A stretch of DNA of 37,667 nt from an uncultured Mycolicibacterium sp. (GTDB taxonomy: Bacteria; Actinomycetota; Actinomycetes; Mycobacteriales; Mycobacteriaceae): the NCBI RefSeq assembly GCF_937941905.1, contig NZ_CALDGS010000107.1, positions 1 to 37,667 of the forward strand, in the 5' to 3' direction. Positions 7,366 through 15,956 of the stretch are shown here, piece after piece. Each line of letters starts with the position of its first letter. The first letter of the stretch is position 1. Below the pieces are notes generated by a model. It made no database searches, was not told the origin of the DNA, and saw nothing but the letters and a program-made list of their open reading frames with translations. The position numbers and the translations under genes are program-made.

Positions 7366-8866
7366 TCCCACCGGTTTTCTGAAAGTGCGCCGCGCCGACG
7401 CGCCCAAGCGGCCGGTCGACGAGCGGGTGGGCGACTGGCGGGAGATCTACGCCCGCCAGGACCTGGCCACCCGCGCCGCCGAGGTAGCCGAGCAGGCCCG
7501 CCGGTGCATGGACTGCGGAATCCCGTTCTGCCACTCCGGATCCGCGGGCTGCCCACTGGGCAACCTGATCCCGGAGTGGAACGACCTGGTGCGCCGGGGC
7601 CGTTGGGCCGCCGCCGCTGACCGGTTGCACGCCACCAACAACTTCCCGGAGTTCACCGGGCGGCTGTGCCCGGCGCCGTGCGAGGCGGCCTGCGTGCTGT
7701 CCATCGCCGAGGAGACCACCAGCGGCGCGGTCACCATCAAGCGCATCGAGCACACCATCGCCGATCAGGCCTGGGCGCTGGGGCTGGTGCAGCCCCGGCC
7801 GGCCGCGGTGAGCACCGGCCGGTCGGTCGCGGTGGTCGGGTCCGGCCCGGCCGGGCTGGCCGCCGCCCAGCAGCTCACCCGGGCCGGGCACCAGGTGACC
7901 GTCTACGAGCGCGACGACCGGCTCGGCGGGCTGATGCGCTACGGCATCCCCGAGTACAAGCTGGAGAAGGCCACGCTCAACCAGCGGCTGGCGCAGATGC
8001 GCGCCGAGGGCACCCGGTTCGTCACCGAGTGTGAGGTCGGGGTGGACCTCTCGGTGGAGCAGCTGCGCGCCCGCCACGACGCGGTGGTGCTGGCGGTCGG
8101 CGCGCTGCGGGCCCGCGACCACGAGGTGCCCGGGCGCCGGCTCAAGGGCGTGCACCTGGCCATGGAGCACCTGGTGCCGGCCAACCGGGAGTGCGAGGGC
8201 GACGGGCCCAGCCCGGTGTCGGCGGCGGGCAAGCACGTGGTGATCATCGGCGGCGGCGACACCGGCGCGGACTGCCTGGGCACCGCGCACCGGCAGGGCG
8301 CGCTGTCGGTCACCCAGCTCGACTACAACCCCGAGGCGCCGGAGCGGCGCGACGAGGTGCGCAACCCGTGGCCGACCTGGCCGCTGGTGCTGCGCACCAA
8401 GCTGTCGCCGGCCCACGACGAGGGCGGCGAGCGGCGCCACCAGGTCGCGGTGCAGCGCTTCCTGGGCGACGCCGACGGCCACGTCCGCGCGGTGGAGGTC
8501 GCCGAGGTGCGGGTGCAGCGCGACGCCGACGGTCGGCGGGTCATCACCCCGGTCGGCGCGCCCTTCGAGATCCCGTGCGATCTGGCCCTGCTGGCCATCG
8601 GCTTCGAGGGGGTCGAGCACATGCCGCTGCTCGACGGGCTCGGCATCGGGCTGAACCGGCGCGGGGTGATCCCGTGCGGGCCGGACTGGCAGACCGACGT
8701 CGAGGGGGTGTTCGTCTGCGGCGATGCCCACCGCGGGGCGTCGCTGATCGTGTGGGCGATCGCCGAGGGGCGCAGCGCCGCGCACGCCGTCGACACCTAC
8801 CTGATGGGGGAGTCCGACCTGCCCGCGCCGGTGCGGCCGGGCGCGGTGCCCCTGACGGTTATCTGA
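7358..8866 (+). CDS. gltD: Glutamate synthase (NADPH) small subunit
   Basis: 502 residues from GTG at 7358, overlapping the gltB stop by eight bases, so the two subunits are coupled. This flavoprotein passes electrons from NADPH through FAD and 4Fe-4S clusters to GltB. The N-terminus carries the cluster cysteines C50, C53, C58, C65 and C104, C108, C112. The FAD fold is VAVVGSGPAGLAAA (157-170), and an NADPH-binding fold VVIIGGGDTGADCLG lies in the second half. The C-terminal GVFVCGDAHRGASLIVWAI segment is the usual FAD-binding end of the family. An upstream in-frame ATG at 7325 lies deep inside gltB and has no family support, so GTG is preferred. Confidence 0.97.
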   Translation: MADPTGFLKVRRADAPKRPVDERVGDWREIYARQDLATRAAEVAEQARRCMDCGIPFCHSGSAGCPLGNLIPEWNDLVRRGRWAAAADRLHATNNFPEFTGRLCPAPCEAACVLSIAEETTSGAVTIKRIEHTIADQAWALGLVQPRPAAVSTGRSVAVVGSGPAGLAAAQQLTRAGHQVTVYERDDRLGGLMRYGIPEYKLEKATLNQRLAQMRAEGTRFVTECEVGVDLSVEQLRARHDAVVLAVGALRARDHEVPGRRLKGVHLAMEHLVPANRECEGDGPSPVSAAGKHVVIIGGGDTGADCLGTAHRQGALSVTQLDYNPEAPERRDEVRNPWPTWPLVLRTKLSPAHDEGGERRHQVAVQRFLGDADGHVRAVEVAEVRVQRDADGRRVITPVGAPFEIPCDLALLAIGFEGVEHMPLLDGLGIGLNRRGVIPCGPDWQTDVEGVFVCGDAHRGASLIVWAIAEGRSAAHAVDTYLMGESDLPAPVRPGAVPLTVI

Positions 8867-8880
8867 AACGATTCGGAGAC

Positions 8881-8886
8881 TATGCT
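8881..8886 (+). promoter_or_regulatory. -10 box of a probable leaderless pyk promoter
   Basis: TATGCT, then eight bases, then the GTG start of pyk at 8895. No Shine-Dalgarno sequence lies before this GTG, which agrees with transcription starting at or next to the start codon. Confidence 0.5.
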
Positions 8887-8894
8887 GAGGCGTC

Positions 8895-10316
8895 GTGACT
8901 AGGCGCGGAAAGATCGTCTGTACGCTCGGCCCGGCCACCTCCAGCGACGAGATGGTGCTGGCCCTGGTCGAGGCCGGAATGGACGTCGCCCGGCTGAATT
9001 TCAGCCACGGCGACTACCCCGACCACGAGGCCGCCTACAAGCGGGTCCGGGCGGCCGCGGAGCAGACCGGCCGCGCCGTGGGCATCCTGGCCGACCTGCA
9101 GGGCCCCAAGATCCGGCTGGGCCGGTTCACCGACGGTTCGGCCTACTGGGCCACCGGGGAGACCGTGCGCATCACCGTCGAGGACTGCCCCGGCACCCAC
9201 GACCGGGTGTCCACCACCTACAAGCAGCTCGCCGACGACGCCGCCCCGGGCGACCGGCTGCTCGTCGACGACGGCAAGGTGGCCCTCGTCGTCGACGCCG
9301 TCGAGGGCCCCGACGTGGTGTGCAAGGTGGTCGAGGGCGGCCCGGTCAGCAACAACAAGGGGCTGTCGCTGCCCGGCATGAACGTGTCGGTGCCGGCGCT
9401 GTCCGGCAAGGACGTCGACGATCTCGAGTTCGCGCTGAAGCTGGGCGTGGACATGGTCGCGCTGTCGTTCGTGCGGTCGCCGGCCGACGTCGAGCTGGTG
9501 CACGAGGTGATGGACCGGGTGGGCCGCCGGGTCCCGGTGATCGCCAAGCTGGAGAAGCCCGAGGCCGTCGACAATCTCGAGGCCATCGTGCTGGCGTTCG
9601 ACGCGATCATGGTCGCCCGCGGCGACCTGGGCGTGGAGCTGCCGCTGGAGGAGGTGCCGCTGGTCCAGAAGCGCGCCATCCAGATGGCAAGGGAGAACGC
9701 CAAACCCGTCATCGTCGCCACCCAGATGCTGGAGTCGATGATCGACAACGCCCGGCCCACCCGGGCCGAGGCGTCCGACGTCGCCAACGCGGTGCTCGAC
9801 GGTGCCGACGCGGTGATGCTGTCCGGGGAGACCTCGGTGGGCAAGTACCCGCTGGAGGCGGTGCGCACCATGGCGCGCATCATCGAGGCGGTCGAGGACA
9901 ACTCGACCGCGGCACCGCCGCTGACCCACGTGCCGCGCACCAAGCGCGGGGTGATCTCCTACGCCGCCCGCGACATCGGCGAACGGCTGGACGCCAAGGC
10001 GCTGGTCGCGTTCACCGAGTCCGGTGACACCGTGCGCCGGCTGGCCCGGCTGCACACCCCGCTCCCGCTGCTGGCGTTCACCGCGGTGCCGGAGGTGCGC
10101 AACCAGCTGGCGCTGACCTGGGGCACCGAGACGTTCATCGTCCCCAAGATCCAGACCACCGACGGCATGATCCGGCAGGTCGACAAGTCGCTGCTGCAGC
10201 TGGGCCGCTACAAGCGCGGCGACCTGGTGGTCATCGTCGCGGGTGCTCCGCCAGGCACAGTAGGCTCGACGAACATGATCCACGTCCACCGGATCGGCGA
10301 GGACGACCACATGTAG
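8895..10316 (+). CDS. pyk: Pyruvate kinase
   Basis: 473 residues, matching the mycobacterial enzyme (about 472). It converts phosphoenolpyruvate and ADP to pyruvate and ATP at the end of glycolysis. RRGKIVCTLGPAT opens the barrel, RLNFSHGD and LQGPKIRLG are the conserved N-terminal motifs, the B domain lies around residues 70-165, and IAKLEKPEA plus IMVARGDLGVELPLEEVP contain the catalytic Lys and the metal-binding region. VIVATQMLESM and TRAEASDVANAVLDG complete the barrel; the C-terminal allosteric domain follows. No extra PEP-utiliser domain is attached. GTG at 8895 matches the family N-terminus. The gene is 28 bp after gltD and 12 bp before tesB. Confidence 0.98.
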   Translation: MTRRGKIVCTLGPATSSDEMVLALVEAGMDVARLNFSHGDYPDHEAAYKRVRAAAEQTGRAVGILADLQGPKIRLGRFTDGSAYWATGETVRITVEDCPGTHDRVSTTYKQLADDAAPGDRLLVDDGKVALVVDAVEGPDVVCKVVEGGPVSNNKGLSLPGMNVSVPALSGKDVDDLEFALKLGVDMVALSFVRSPADVELVHEVMDRVGRRVPVIAKLEKPEAVDNLEAIVLAFDAIMVARGDLGVELPLEEVPLVQKRAIQMARENAKPVIVATQMLESMIDNARPTRAEASDVANAVLDGADAVMLSGETSVGKYPLEAVRTMARIIEAVEDNSTAAPPLTHVPRTKRGVISYAARDIGERLDAKALVAFTESGDTVRRLARLHTPLPLLAFTAVPEVRNQLALTWGTETFIVPKIQTTDGMIRQVDKSLLQLGRYKRGDLVVIVAGAPPGTVGSTNMIHVHRIGEDDHM

Positions 10317-10328
10317 GGAGGCGCGGTT

Positions 10329-11195
10329 TTGGCGAGCAGCTCGGATTTCGAAGAACTGCTGGCGATTCTGGAGCTCAACCGCGTCGACGACGACACCTTC
10401 CTCGGCTCGCATCCGAGCCGGAACCCGGTGCGCACCTTCGGCGGCCAGCTGATGGCCCAGGCGTTCGTCGCCGCCGGGCGTACGGTGCCGGCGAAGATCC
10501 CGCCCAGCGCGCTGTCGGTGCACTTCATCGCCGGCGGCGACCCGGCGCGCGACCTGGAGTTCAAGGTGGTGCGGCTGCGCGACGAACGCCGGTTCGCCAA
10601 CCGGCGGGTCGACGTCACCCAGGATGGGGAGCTGCTGGCCACCGCGTTGGTGTCCTACCTGGTCGGTGGCCGCGGGCTGGAGCACAACATCCCGATCCCG
10701 GACGTGCCCGATCCGGACACCCTGCCGCCCATCGACGAGCTGCTGCGCGGCTACGAGGAGACCGTGCCCCAGTTCGTCAACGCGCTGCGGCCGGTGGAGT
10801 GGCGCTACACCAACGACCCGGCCTGGGTGATGCGGGACAAGGGCGAGCAGCTCGACCACAACCGGGTGTGGCTGAAGACCCGCGGCCCGATGCCCGACGA
10901 CCCGGTGCTGCACGCCGCCGCGCTGGTGTACTCGTCGGACACCACGGTGCTGGACTCGATCATCACCACCCACGGGCTGTCCTGGGGGTTCGACCGAATC
11001 TTCGCGGTCACCGTCAACCACTCGGTGTGGTTCCACCGCCCGATCCGGTTCGACGAGTGGGTGCTCTACTCGACGTCCTCACCGGTGGCGGCCGACTCGC
11101 GCGGACTGGGCACCGGGTACTTCTTCGACCGCGCCGGCGCGGTACTGGCCACCGTGGTGCAGGAGGGCATCGTCAAGCACTTCCCGGGCCGGTAG
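10329..11195 (+). CDS. tesB: Acyl-CoA thioesterase II
   Basis: 288 residues from a TTG start preceded by AGGGAGG eight bases upstream, directly after pyk. The enzyme hydrolyses acyl-CoA to free fatty acid and CoA. It has two hotdog folds: the first contains RTFGGQLMAQAFVAAGRTV, the second VNHSVWFHRPIRFDEWVLY. The residues at the positions of the E. coli catalytic set are all present with the same numbering: D204 (YSSD), T228 (VTV) and Q278 (VQEG). The pairing with pyk is the same as in M. tuberculosis (Rv1617-Rv1618). It ends 12 bp from the convergent cyd-side gene, with a short hairpin in between. Confidence 0.94.
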   Translation: MASSSDFEELLAILELNRVDDDTFLGSHPSRNPVRTFGGQLMAQAFVAAGRTVPAKIPPSALSVHFIAGGDPARDLEFKVVRLRDERRFANRRVDVTQDGELLATALVSYLVGGRGLEHNIPIPDVPDPDTLPPIDELLRGYEETVPQFVNALRPVEWRYTNDPAWVMRDKGEQLDHNRVWLKTRGPMPDDPVLHAAALVYSSDTTVLDSIITTHGLSWGFDRIFAVTVNHSVWFHRPIRFDEWVLYSTSSPVAADSRGLGTGYFFDRAGAVLATVVQEGIVKHFPGR

Positions 11196-11200
11196 CGCCG

Positions 11201-11217
11201 GCGGCGCTCAGCGCCGC
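11201..11217. terminator. Short GC hairpin between convergent tesB and cyd operon
   Basis: GCGGCGC (11201-11207), loop TCA, GCGCCGC (11211-11217): a perfect 7-bp stem at the meeting point of two convergent transcripts. There is no T tract, so it is at most an I-shaped bidirectional terminator. Confidence 0.35.
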
Positions 11218-11813
11218 GGCGTGGGGGTGACCCCGAACTCGTGCTCGACGCGGTCGGTGAACCGCTGCCGGCACTCCTGCTGGGCGGCGGTGTCGTTGCC
11301 GGCCTCGCGCAGGCAGGACACCAGATCGCCGACGCCGGCCTCGCGCAGCACCCCGACCCACACCGCGGCGAACACCAGCCCGCCGACGACGGCGAGCACC
11401 CCGAGCACGGTGCCGGCGATGGCCAGCGGTCCGTTGTCGGCCTGCCCGCGGCGCACCCGCCGGTAGCCGAGCACGCCGAGCACGACCGCGACCAGGCCCG
11501 CGAGGATGCCGCCGAGCACGGTCCACACGAACAACAGGGCGACCACGCCGACGATCAGCGCACCGATACCCAGCCCGTTGGCCGGCCGCGGCGGGGGCGG
11601 CACCGGGTACCCCGGTACCGGGTAGCCGGGTGCGGGCGGCCCGGGCGGGTAGGCGCCCGGCGGATAGCCCGGGTAACCACCGTACGGCTGGCCCGGCGGC
11701 GGATAGCCGCCCGGATACGCCCCGTACGGATACGGCGGCACCTGCTGCTGGGCCTGTTCCGGTTGGGGTTGATCCGGTTGGGTGGGAACCGAAGGCTGCT
11801 CCGACTCGGTCAT
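11208..11813 (-). CDS. Pro/Tyr/Gly-rich DUF4190-like membrane protein, last gene of cyd cluster
   Basis: 201 residues from ATG at 11813, only 10 bp after the cydC stop on the same strand, so probably part of the cyd operon. Residues 1-78 are low-complexity Gln, Pro, Gly and Tyr (repeats such as YPGGYPPPGQPYGGYPGYPP). A hydrophobic block at 81-117 and another at 129-155 with the loop YRRVRRGQADNGPLAIAG match DUF4190-type proteins. The C-terminal 45 residues are hydrophilic and hold two cysteines, C167 and C181. If the first block forms two helices the tail is outside the cell and the cysteines could form a disulfide; with one it is inside. No function is known; a link to cytochrome bd or CydDC is suggested only by position. 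Confidence 0.8.
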   Translation of the reverse strand: MTESEQPSVPTQPDQPQPEQAQQQVPPYPYGAYPGGYPPPGQPYGGYPGYPPGAYPPGPPAPGYPVPGYPVPPPPRPANGLGIGALIVGVVALLFVWTVLGGILAGLVAVVLGVLGYRRVRRGQADNGPLAIAGTVLGVLAVVGGLVFAAVWVGVLREAGVGDLVSCLREAGNDTAAQQECRQRFTDRVEHEFGVTPTPRR

Positions 11814-11823
11814 GGTGCCCAAC

Positions 11824-13329
11824 CTACTCCGCGCCCACCCGCACGGTGCGGCAGGCGACGTTGTCGGGTAGTTGGTGGGTGGCGACGACGACGGCGCGGT
11901 CGGCCCCGAACAGCCCACCCGGGGTGAGGATGTCGGCCAGCAGCGGGCCGGCGTCGCGGGCGTCGAGGTGCTCGGTCGGTTCGTCGAGCAGCAGGATCGG
12001 CGCCCGGCACAGCAGCGCCCGGGCCAGCAGCAGGCGCCGCCGCTGCCCGGCCGACACACTGCCCGCACCGGCCTCGAGCACGGTGTCCAGCCCCTGCGGC
12101 AGCCCGGCCAGCCAGTCGCCGAGGCCCACCCGGTCCAGCGCGGCCGCCAGCTCCGTGTCGTCGGCGTCCCCGCGGGCCACCAGCAGGTTGTCCCGCACCG
12201 TGGTGGCGAACAGGTGGGCGTCCTCGGCGAGGAACACCGCCGGCCGCTCGCCGTCGCGGTAGCGCTCGGCGGTGGCCAGCAGCAGCGTGGTCTTGCCCGA
12301 CCCGCTCGGCCCGGTCACCGCCACCCGGTCGCCCGGCGCGACGGTCAGCCCGGCGACGGCCGGACGGGCGCGGGCCGCCGGGGCGGCGGCGGTGAGCTCG
12401 GCCAGCCGCCGCGCGGCGATGCGGGAGCGGGTCAGCTGCACCGCCGCGCCCGGCAGCGCGGCGGTGGCCTCGAACGCCGACAGCGGCAGCAGCATCAGGA
12501 TCGCCAACGTCGTCGGCGCGACCTGCCCGGCCAGCGCGATCCCGGCCAGCACCGCGCCCAGCACGGCCGCCCCCGTCGCGGCGGTCGGGGCCGCGGCGGC
12601 CAGCGCGGCCGGGGCGGCCGCGGCGTCGGCGGCCCGGCCCCAGGCGTGGTGGCGCCGCCGCGCCTCGGCGAGCACCGCGTCCAATCGGCCGCCGACCCGC
12701 AGCTCGGGGGCGTGCTCGAGGGCCAGCAGCACCGCCGCGTCCCGGTCGGCGTGGTGCCGGTCGGCCACCGCCTCGGTCGCGGTGGCGGCCCGGGCGGCCA
12801 GCCACGGCGCCAGTACCCCCGCCACCACCAGCGCAGCCGCCAGCACCAGGGCGGCCGCCGGGCTGATCACGCCGATGACCACCACCGCCGCCACCGACAG
12901 CACGGCGGCCACCGCCATCGGCAGCACCGCGCGCACCAGCACCGACGCCAGCTCGTCCACCGAGGCGCCCACCCGGGTCAGCAGCTGCCCGGTGGGCACC
13001 CGCATCACCAGCTGCTCGGGGCCCTCGGCAAGTGCCCGGTACACCCCGGTGCGGGCGTTGCCGGCCGCCCGCAGCGCCGCGTCGTGGGAGGCCAGCCGCT
13101 CGCAGTAGCCGAACACGCCGCGGCCGATGCCCAGCGCCCGCACCGTCACCACCGCGACCGACAGGTGCAGCACCGGCGGCATCTGCCAGGCCCGGGTGAT
13201 CAGCCACGCCGACACCGCGGCCAGGGCCAGCGCGCTGCCCAGCGCGGCCACCCCGAACGCGACCGCCAGCACCAGCCGCGCCGGGCGCGGCCGCAGCAGC
13301 GCGAACGCCTCAGCCAGGAACCGCAGCAC
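11824..13329 (-). CDS. cydC: Thiol ABC exporter subunit CydC
   Basis: 501 residues, somewhat shorter than M. tuberculosis CydC as I recall it. CydDC exports cysteine and glutathione and is needed to assemble cytochrome bd. The N-terminal two thirds form the membrane domain (helices near 17-50, 125-190 and 245-280). The ATPase domain carries GPSGSGKTTLL (Walker A, about residue 345), LAEDAHLF, a degenerate signature SVSAGQRRRLLLARAL with VSAGQ in place of LSGGQ, ILLLDEPTEHLD (Walker B) and an ATH switch. The start is GTG at 13329, inside the last codons of cydD (20-base overlap), so translation is coupled. Confidence 0.93.
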   Translation of the reverse strand: MLRFLAEAFALLRPRPARLVLAVAFGVAALGSALALAAVSAWLITRAWQMPPVLHLSVAVVTVRALGIGRGVFGYCERLASHDAALRAAGNARTGVYRALAEGPEQLVMRVPTGQLLTRVGASVDELASVLVRAVLPMAVAAVLSVAAVVVIGVISPAAALVLAAALVVAGVLAPWLAARAATATEAVADRHHADRDAAVLLALEHAPELRVGGRLDAVLAEARRRHHAWGRAADAAAAPAALAAAAPTAATGAAVLGAVLAGIALAGQVAPTTLAILMLLPLSAFEATAALPGAAVQLTRSRIAARRLAELTAAAPAARARPAVAGLTVAPGDRVAVTGPSGSGKTTLLLATAERYRDGERPAVFLAEDAHLFATTVRDNLLVARGDADDTELAAALDRVGLGDWLAGLPQGLDTVLEAGAGSVSAGQRRRLLLARALLCRAPILLLDEPTEHLDARDAGPLLADILTPGGLFGADRAVVVATHQLPDNVACRTVRVGAE

Positions 13330-14881
13330 CCTGCACCACCCGCTCCAGCCGCACCACCCGGTCGGCCGCCGCCAGCACCGCGTCCCGGTGGCCGACCATC
13401 AGAACCGTTGTCCCGCACCGTGACCGGGCCACGATCGCGTCGAGCACCCGGCGTTCGCAGGCGGCGTCGAGGTGTGCGGTGGGCTCGTCGAGCAGCAGCA
13501 CCGGCGCCGCCGAGCCGAGCACCCGGGCCAGGCCCAGCCGCTGCCGCTGCCCGAGCGACAGGCCCACCCCGCCGCGGCCGATGCGGGTGTCCGGCCCGTC
13601 CGGCAGTTCGGCCAGCACCTCGTCGAACGCCGCGTCGCGGCAGGCCCGTTCGAGGTCGGGCAGCGGCCCGAACAACTCCAGGTTCTCCCGCACCGTGCCC
13701 GGGACCAGCACCGGCCGGTGCGGCAGCCAGGCCACCTGCGCCCACCAGTCGGCGCGGTCGATCTCGTCGAGGTCGACATCGCCGACCCGTACCCTCGACG
13801 GCCCCGGCTCCAGCCCCAGGATGCGTTGCAGCGCCGTGCTCTTCCCGCACCCGTTGGGTCCGGTGAGCACGGTGACCCGGCCGGGCTCGACCGGGCCGGA
13901 CAGCCCCGCCACGGTGATGGTCCGGCCCGCCGCGGCCACCCTGCGGGTGCCGCCGCCGGCCGCGGTGGGGGTGTTCAGCAGTTCCAGCGCCTTCTCGGCG
14001 GCGGCCCGGCCGTCCTGGGCGGCGTGGAACTCCGCGCCCACCCTGCGCAGCGGCCAGAACACCTCGGGGGCCAGCAGCAGCGCGGTCAGCCCGGCGGTCA
14101 ACGTCATGTGGCCGTACACCAGCCGCATCCCGATACCGACCGCCACCAGCGCCACGCTGAGCGTGGCCAGCAGTTCGAGCACCAGGGCCGACAGGAACGC
14201 GATGCGCAGCGTGGCCATTGTCGAACGCCGGTGTGCGGCCTCGATCTCGGCCAGGCGGCGGGCCGAGCCGCCGATCCGGCCGAACGCCCGCAGGGTGGGG
14301 ATGCCGGCGATCAGGTCGGCCAGCCGGGCCTGCAGCGTGGTCATCGCGCGCAGGGCGGCCGCCGAGCGGTCCCGGGTGGCCAGGCCGATGAGCACCATGA
14401 ACACCGGGATCAGCGGCAGCACGATCACGATCGTCACCGCCGACGGCAGGTCCACCCAGGCGATCACGGCCAGCGCGGCGGGGGTGAGGATGCCGGCGGC
14501 GAACAGCGTCGGCAGGTACCCGGTGAAGTACGGCCGCAGCCCGTCGAGGCCGCGGGTGCACACCGCGGCCGCGTCGTCGCGCACCGCGCCGAGCCGGCGC
14601 GGGGCGGCGGCGGTGACGGTGCGCAGCACGTGGCCGGACAGCTCGGCGATCGCCGCGGTGGCCCCGTGCTGGGACAGCCGGCCCTGCGCCCACTGGGCCA
14701 GGACGCGGATCGCCCAGAGCCCCAACAGCATCCACAGCCGGTCCGACCAGTGCGCGACGCTGCGGGTGGCCGGGTCGGTGATCACCCCGGCGACGATGCC
14801 GGCGAGCAGCACCGCCGAGCCGAGGGTGGCCGCGGCGTTGGCCGCGCTGCACGCCACCGATGCGGCGAGGTAGCGCCGCAT
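13310..14881 (-). CDS. cydD: Thiol ABC exporter subunit CydD
   Basis: 523 residues if started at ATG 14881. It is the partner half-transporter of CydC. Membrane helices lie in the first 300 residues (for example LGSAVLLAGIVAGVI and VTIVIVLPLIPVFMVLIGLA). The ATPase domain has TGPNGCGKSTALQRILG (Walker A), LSLGQRQRLGLARVL (signature, LSLGQ), PVLLLDEPTAHLD (Walker B) and a VGHRD switch. Relatives usually carry about ten more N-terminal residues of the type LNPALWRGSP, and the frame does encode them upstream of the ATG, directly at the end of cydB, but with only CTG or ATC available as start codons. The gene overlaps cydC by 20 bases. Confidence 0.92.
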   Translation of the reverse strand: MRRYLAASVACSAANAAATLGSAVLLAGIVAGVITDPATRSVAHWSDRLWMLLGLWAIRVLAQWAQGRLSQHGATAAIAELSGHVLRTVTAAAPRRLGAVRDDAAAVCTRGLDGLRPYFTGYLPTLFAAGILTPAALAVIAWVDLPSAVTIVIVLPLIPVFMVLIGLATRDRSAAALRAMTTLQARLADLIAGIPTLRAFGRIGGSARRLAEIEAAHRRSTMATLRIAFLSALVLELLATLSVALVAVGIGMRLVYGHMTLTAGLTALLLAPEVFWPLRRVGAEFHAAQDGRAAAEKALELLNTPTAAGGGTRRVAAAGRTITVAGLSGPVEPGRVTVLTGPNGCGKSTALQRILGLEPGPSRVRVGDVDLDEIDRADWWAQVAWLPHRPVLVPGTVRENLELFGPLPDLERACRDAAFDEVLAELPDGPDTRIGRGGVGLSLGQRQRLGLARVLGSAAPVLLLDEPTAHLDAACERRVLDAIVARSRCGTTVLMVGHRDAVLAAADRVVRLERVVQGAAVPG

Positions 14882-14910
14882 CGCCGGCGAACCGCGCCAC
14901 AGCGCGGGAT

Positions 14911-15951
14911 TCAGGATGGCCGCCTCGCCAACCCGGTCGGGGCGGGCAGGTCCTCGGCCGAGATGCGCCGCCGGAACACCCAGTAGGTCCAGGCCTGGTA
15001 GGCCAGCACCAGTGGCAGCAGGGTGACCGACGCCCAGGTCATGATCTTGAGCGTGTAGTCGGTGGACGAGCCGTTGGCGATCGTCACGCTGTAGTCGGGG
15101 CTGATGGTGGACGGCAACAGGTTCGGGTACATCGACCCGAAGATCAGCACCACCACGGCGGCGATCACCACCACACCGGCCACGAACGCCCAGCCCTCGT
15201 TGCGCCGGGCCCACATCAGCGCCACCGCCACCAGCAGCGCGACCACCGCGACCGCCAGTGCGACCCAGGTCCAGGGCTTGCCGTAGGCCAGCTGGGTCCA
15301 CAGCCCGAAGCCGCCGGCCAGCAGCACCACCGGCACGGTCAGCCAGCGGGCGAACCGGAACGCGTCGTCGCGCACCGCGCCGGCGGTCTTCAGCGCCACG
15401 AAGATCGCGCCGTAGAAGGCGAACAGCGACGCGGTGGCCAGCCCGCCCAGCAGCGTGTACGGCGCCAGGATGTCGCCGATGCCGGCGTGCACCCGGCCGT
15501 CGGCGTCGATCGGCAGGCCGCGCAACAGGATCGCGAACGCCACGCCCCACAGCACGGCGGGCAGCCAGGAGCCGACGGCGATGCCGATGTCGGCGCGCCG
15601 GCGCCAGGCCGGGTCGTCGATCTTGTCGCGCCACTCGATCCCGACGATGCGCAGGATCATCCCGAACAGGATGGCCAGCAGCGGCAGGTACAGGGCCGAG
15701 AACACCGTCGCGTACCAGTTGGGGAAGGCCGCGAACATGGCCGCGCCCGCGGTGATGATCCACACCTCGTTGGCGTCCCACACCGGCCCGATGGTGCCGA
15801 TCACCGCGCGCCGGCGCGGTTCGCCGTTGCCGGGATCGAGGGCGCCCATCGGGGCCATCAGCATGCCGACCCCGAAGTCGAAGCCCTCCAGCACCAGAAA
15901 GCCCAGGAACAGTGCGGCGATCAGGATGAACCACAGTTCGTTGAGTGCCAT
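14911..15951 (-). CDS. cydB: Cytochrome bd ubiquinol/menaquinol oxidase subunit II
   Basis: 346 residues from ATG at 15951, five bases after the cydA stop, with GAGGAG as ribosome binding site inside the cydA 3' end. CydB is the second integral membrane subunit of the bd oxidase, structurally similar to CydA but without haem. LNELWFILIAALFLGFLVLEG and FDFGVGML open the protein as in the family, followed by NEVWIITAGAAMFAAFPNWYA; about eight or nine hydrophobic helices follow. With cydA it forms the high-affinity terminal oxidase used at low oxygen or when the bcc-aa3 branch is impaired. The cydD frame begins around its stop codon. Confidence 0.96.
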   Translation of the reverse strand: MALNELWFILIAALFLGFLVLEGFDFGVGMLMAPMGALDPGNGEPRRRAVIGTIGPVWDANEVWIITAGAAMFAAFPNWYATVFSALYLPLLAILFGMILRIVGIEWRDKIDDPAWRRRADIGIAVGSWLPAVLWGVAFAILLRGLPIDADGRVHAGIGDILAPYTLLGGLATASLFAFYGAIFVALKTAGAVRDDAFRFARWLTVPVVLLAGGFGLWTQLAYGKPWTWVALAVAVVALLVAVALMWARRNEGWAFVAGVVVIAAVVVLIFGSMYPNLLPSTISPDYSVTIANGSSTDYTLKIMTWASVTLLPLVLAYQAWTYWVFRRRISAEDLPAPTGLARRPS

Positions 15952-15956
15952 CGCGA

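Noticed and set aside
3931..7407. Very long minus-strand open frame opposite gltB
   Set aside because: Low-complexity translation rich in His, Gln, Val and Gly with no domain, exactly antisense to gltB.
10329..11195. TesB with Asn at VNHSVWFHR where E. coli has Asp, suggesting a lost catalytic residue
   Set aside because: Counting back from the C-terminus shows that this residue aligns with E. coli position 230. The catalytic positions D204, T228 and Q278 are all present.
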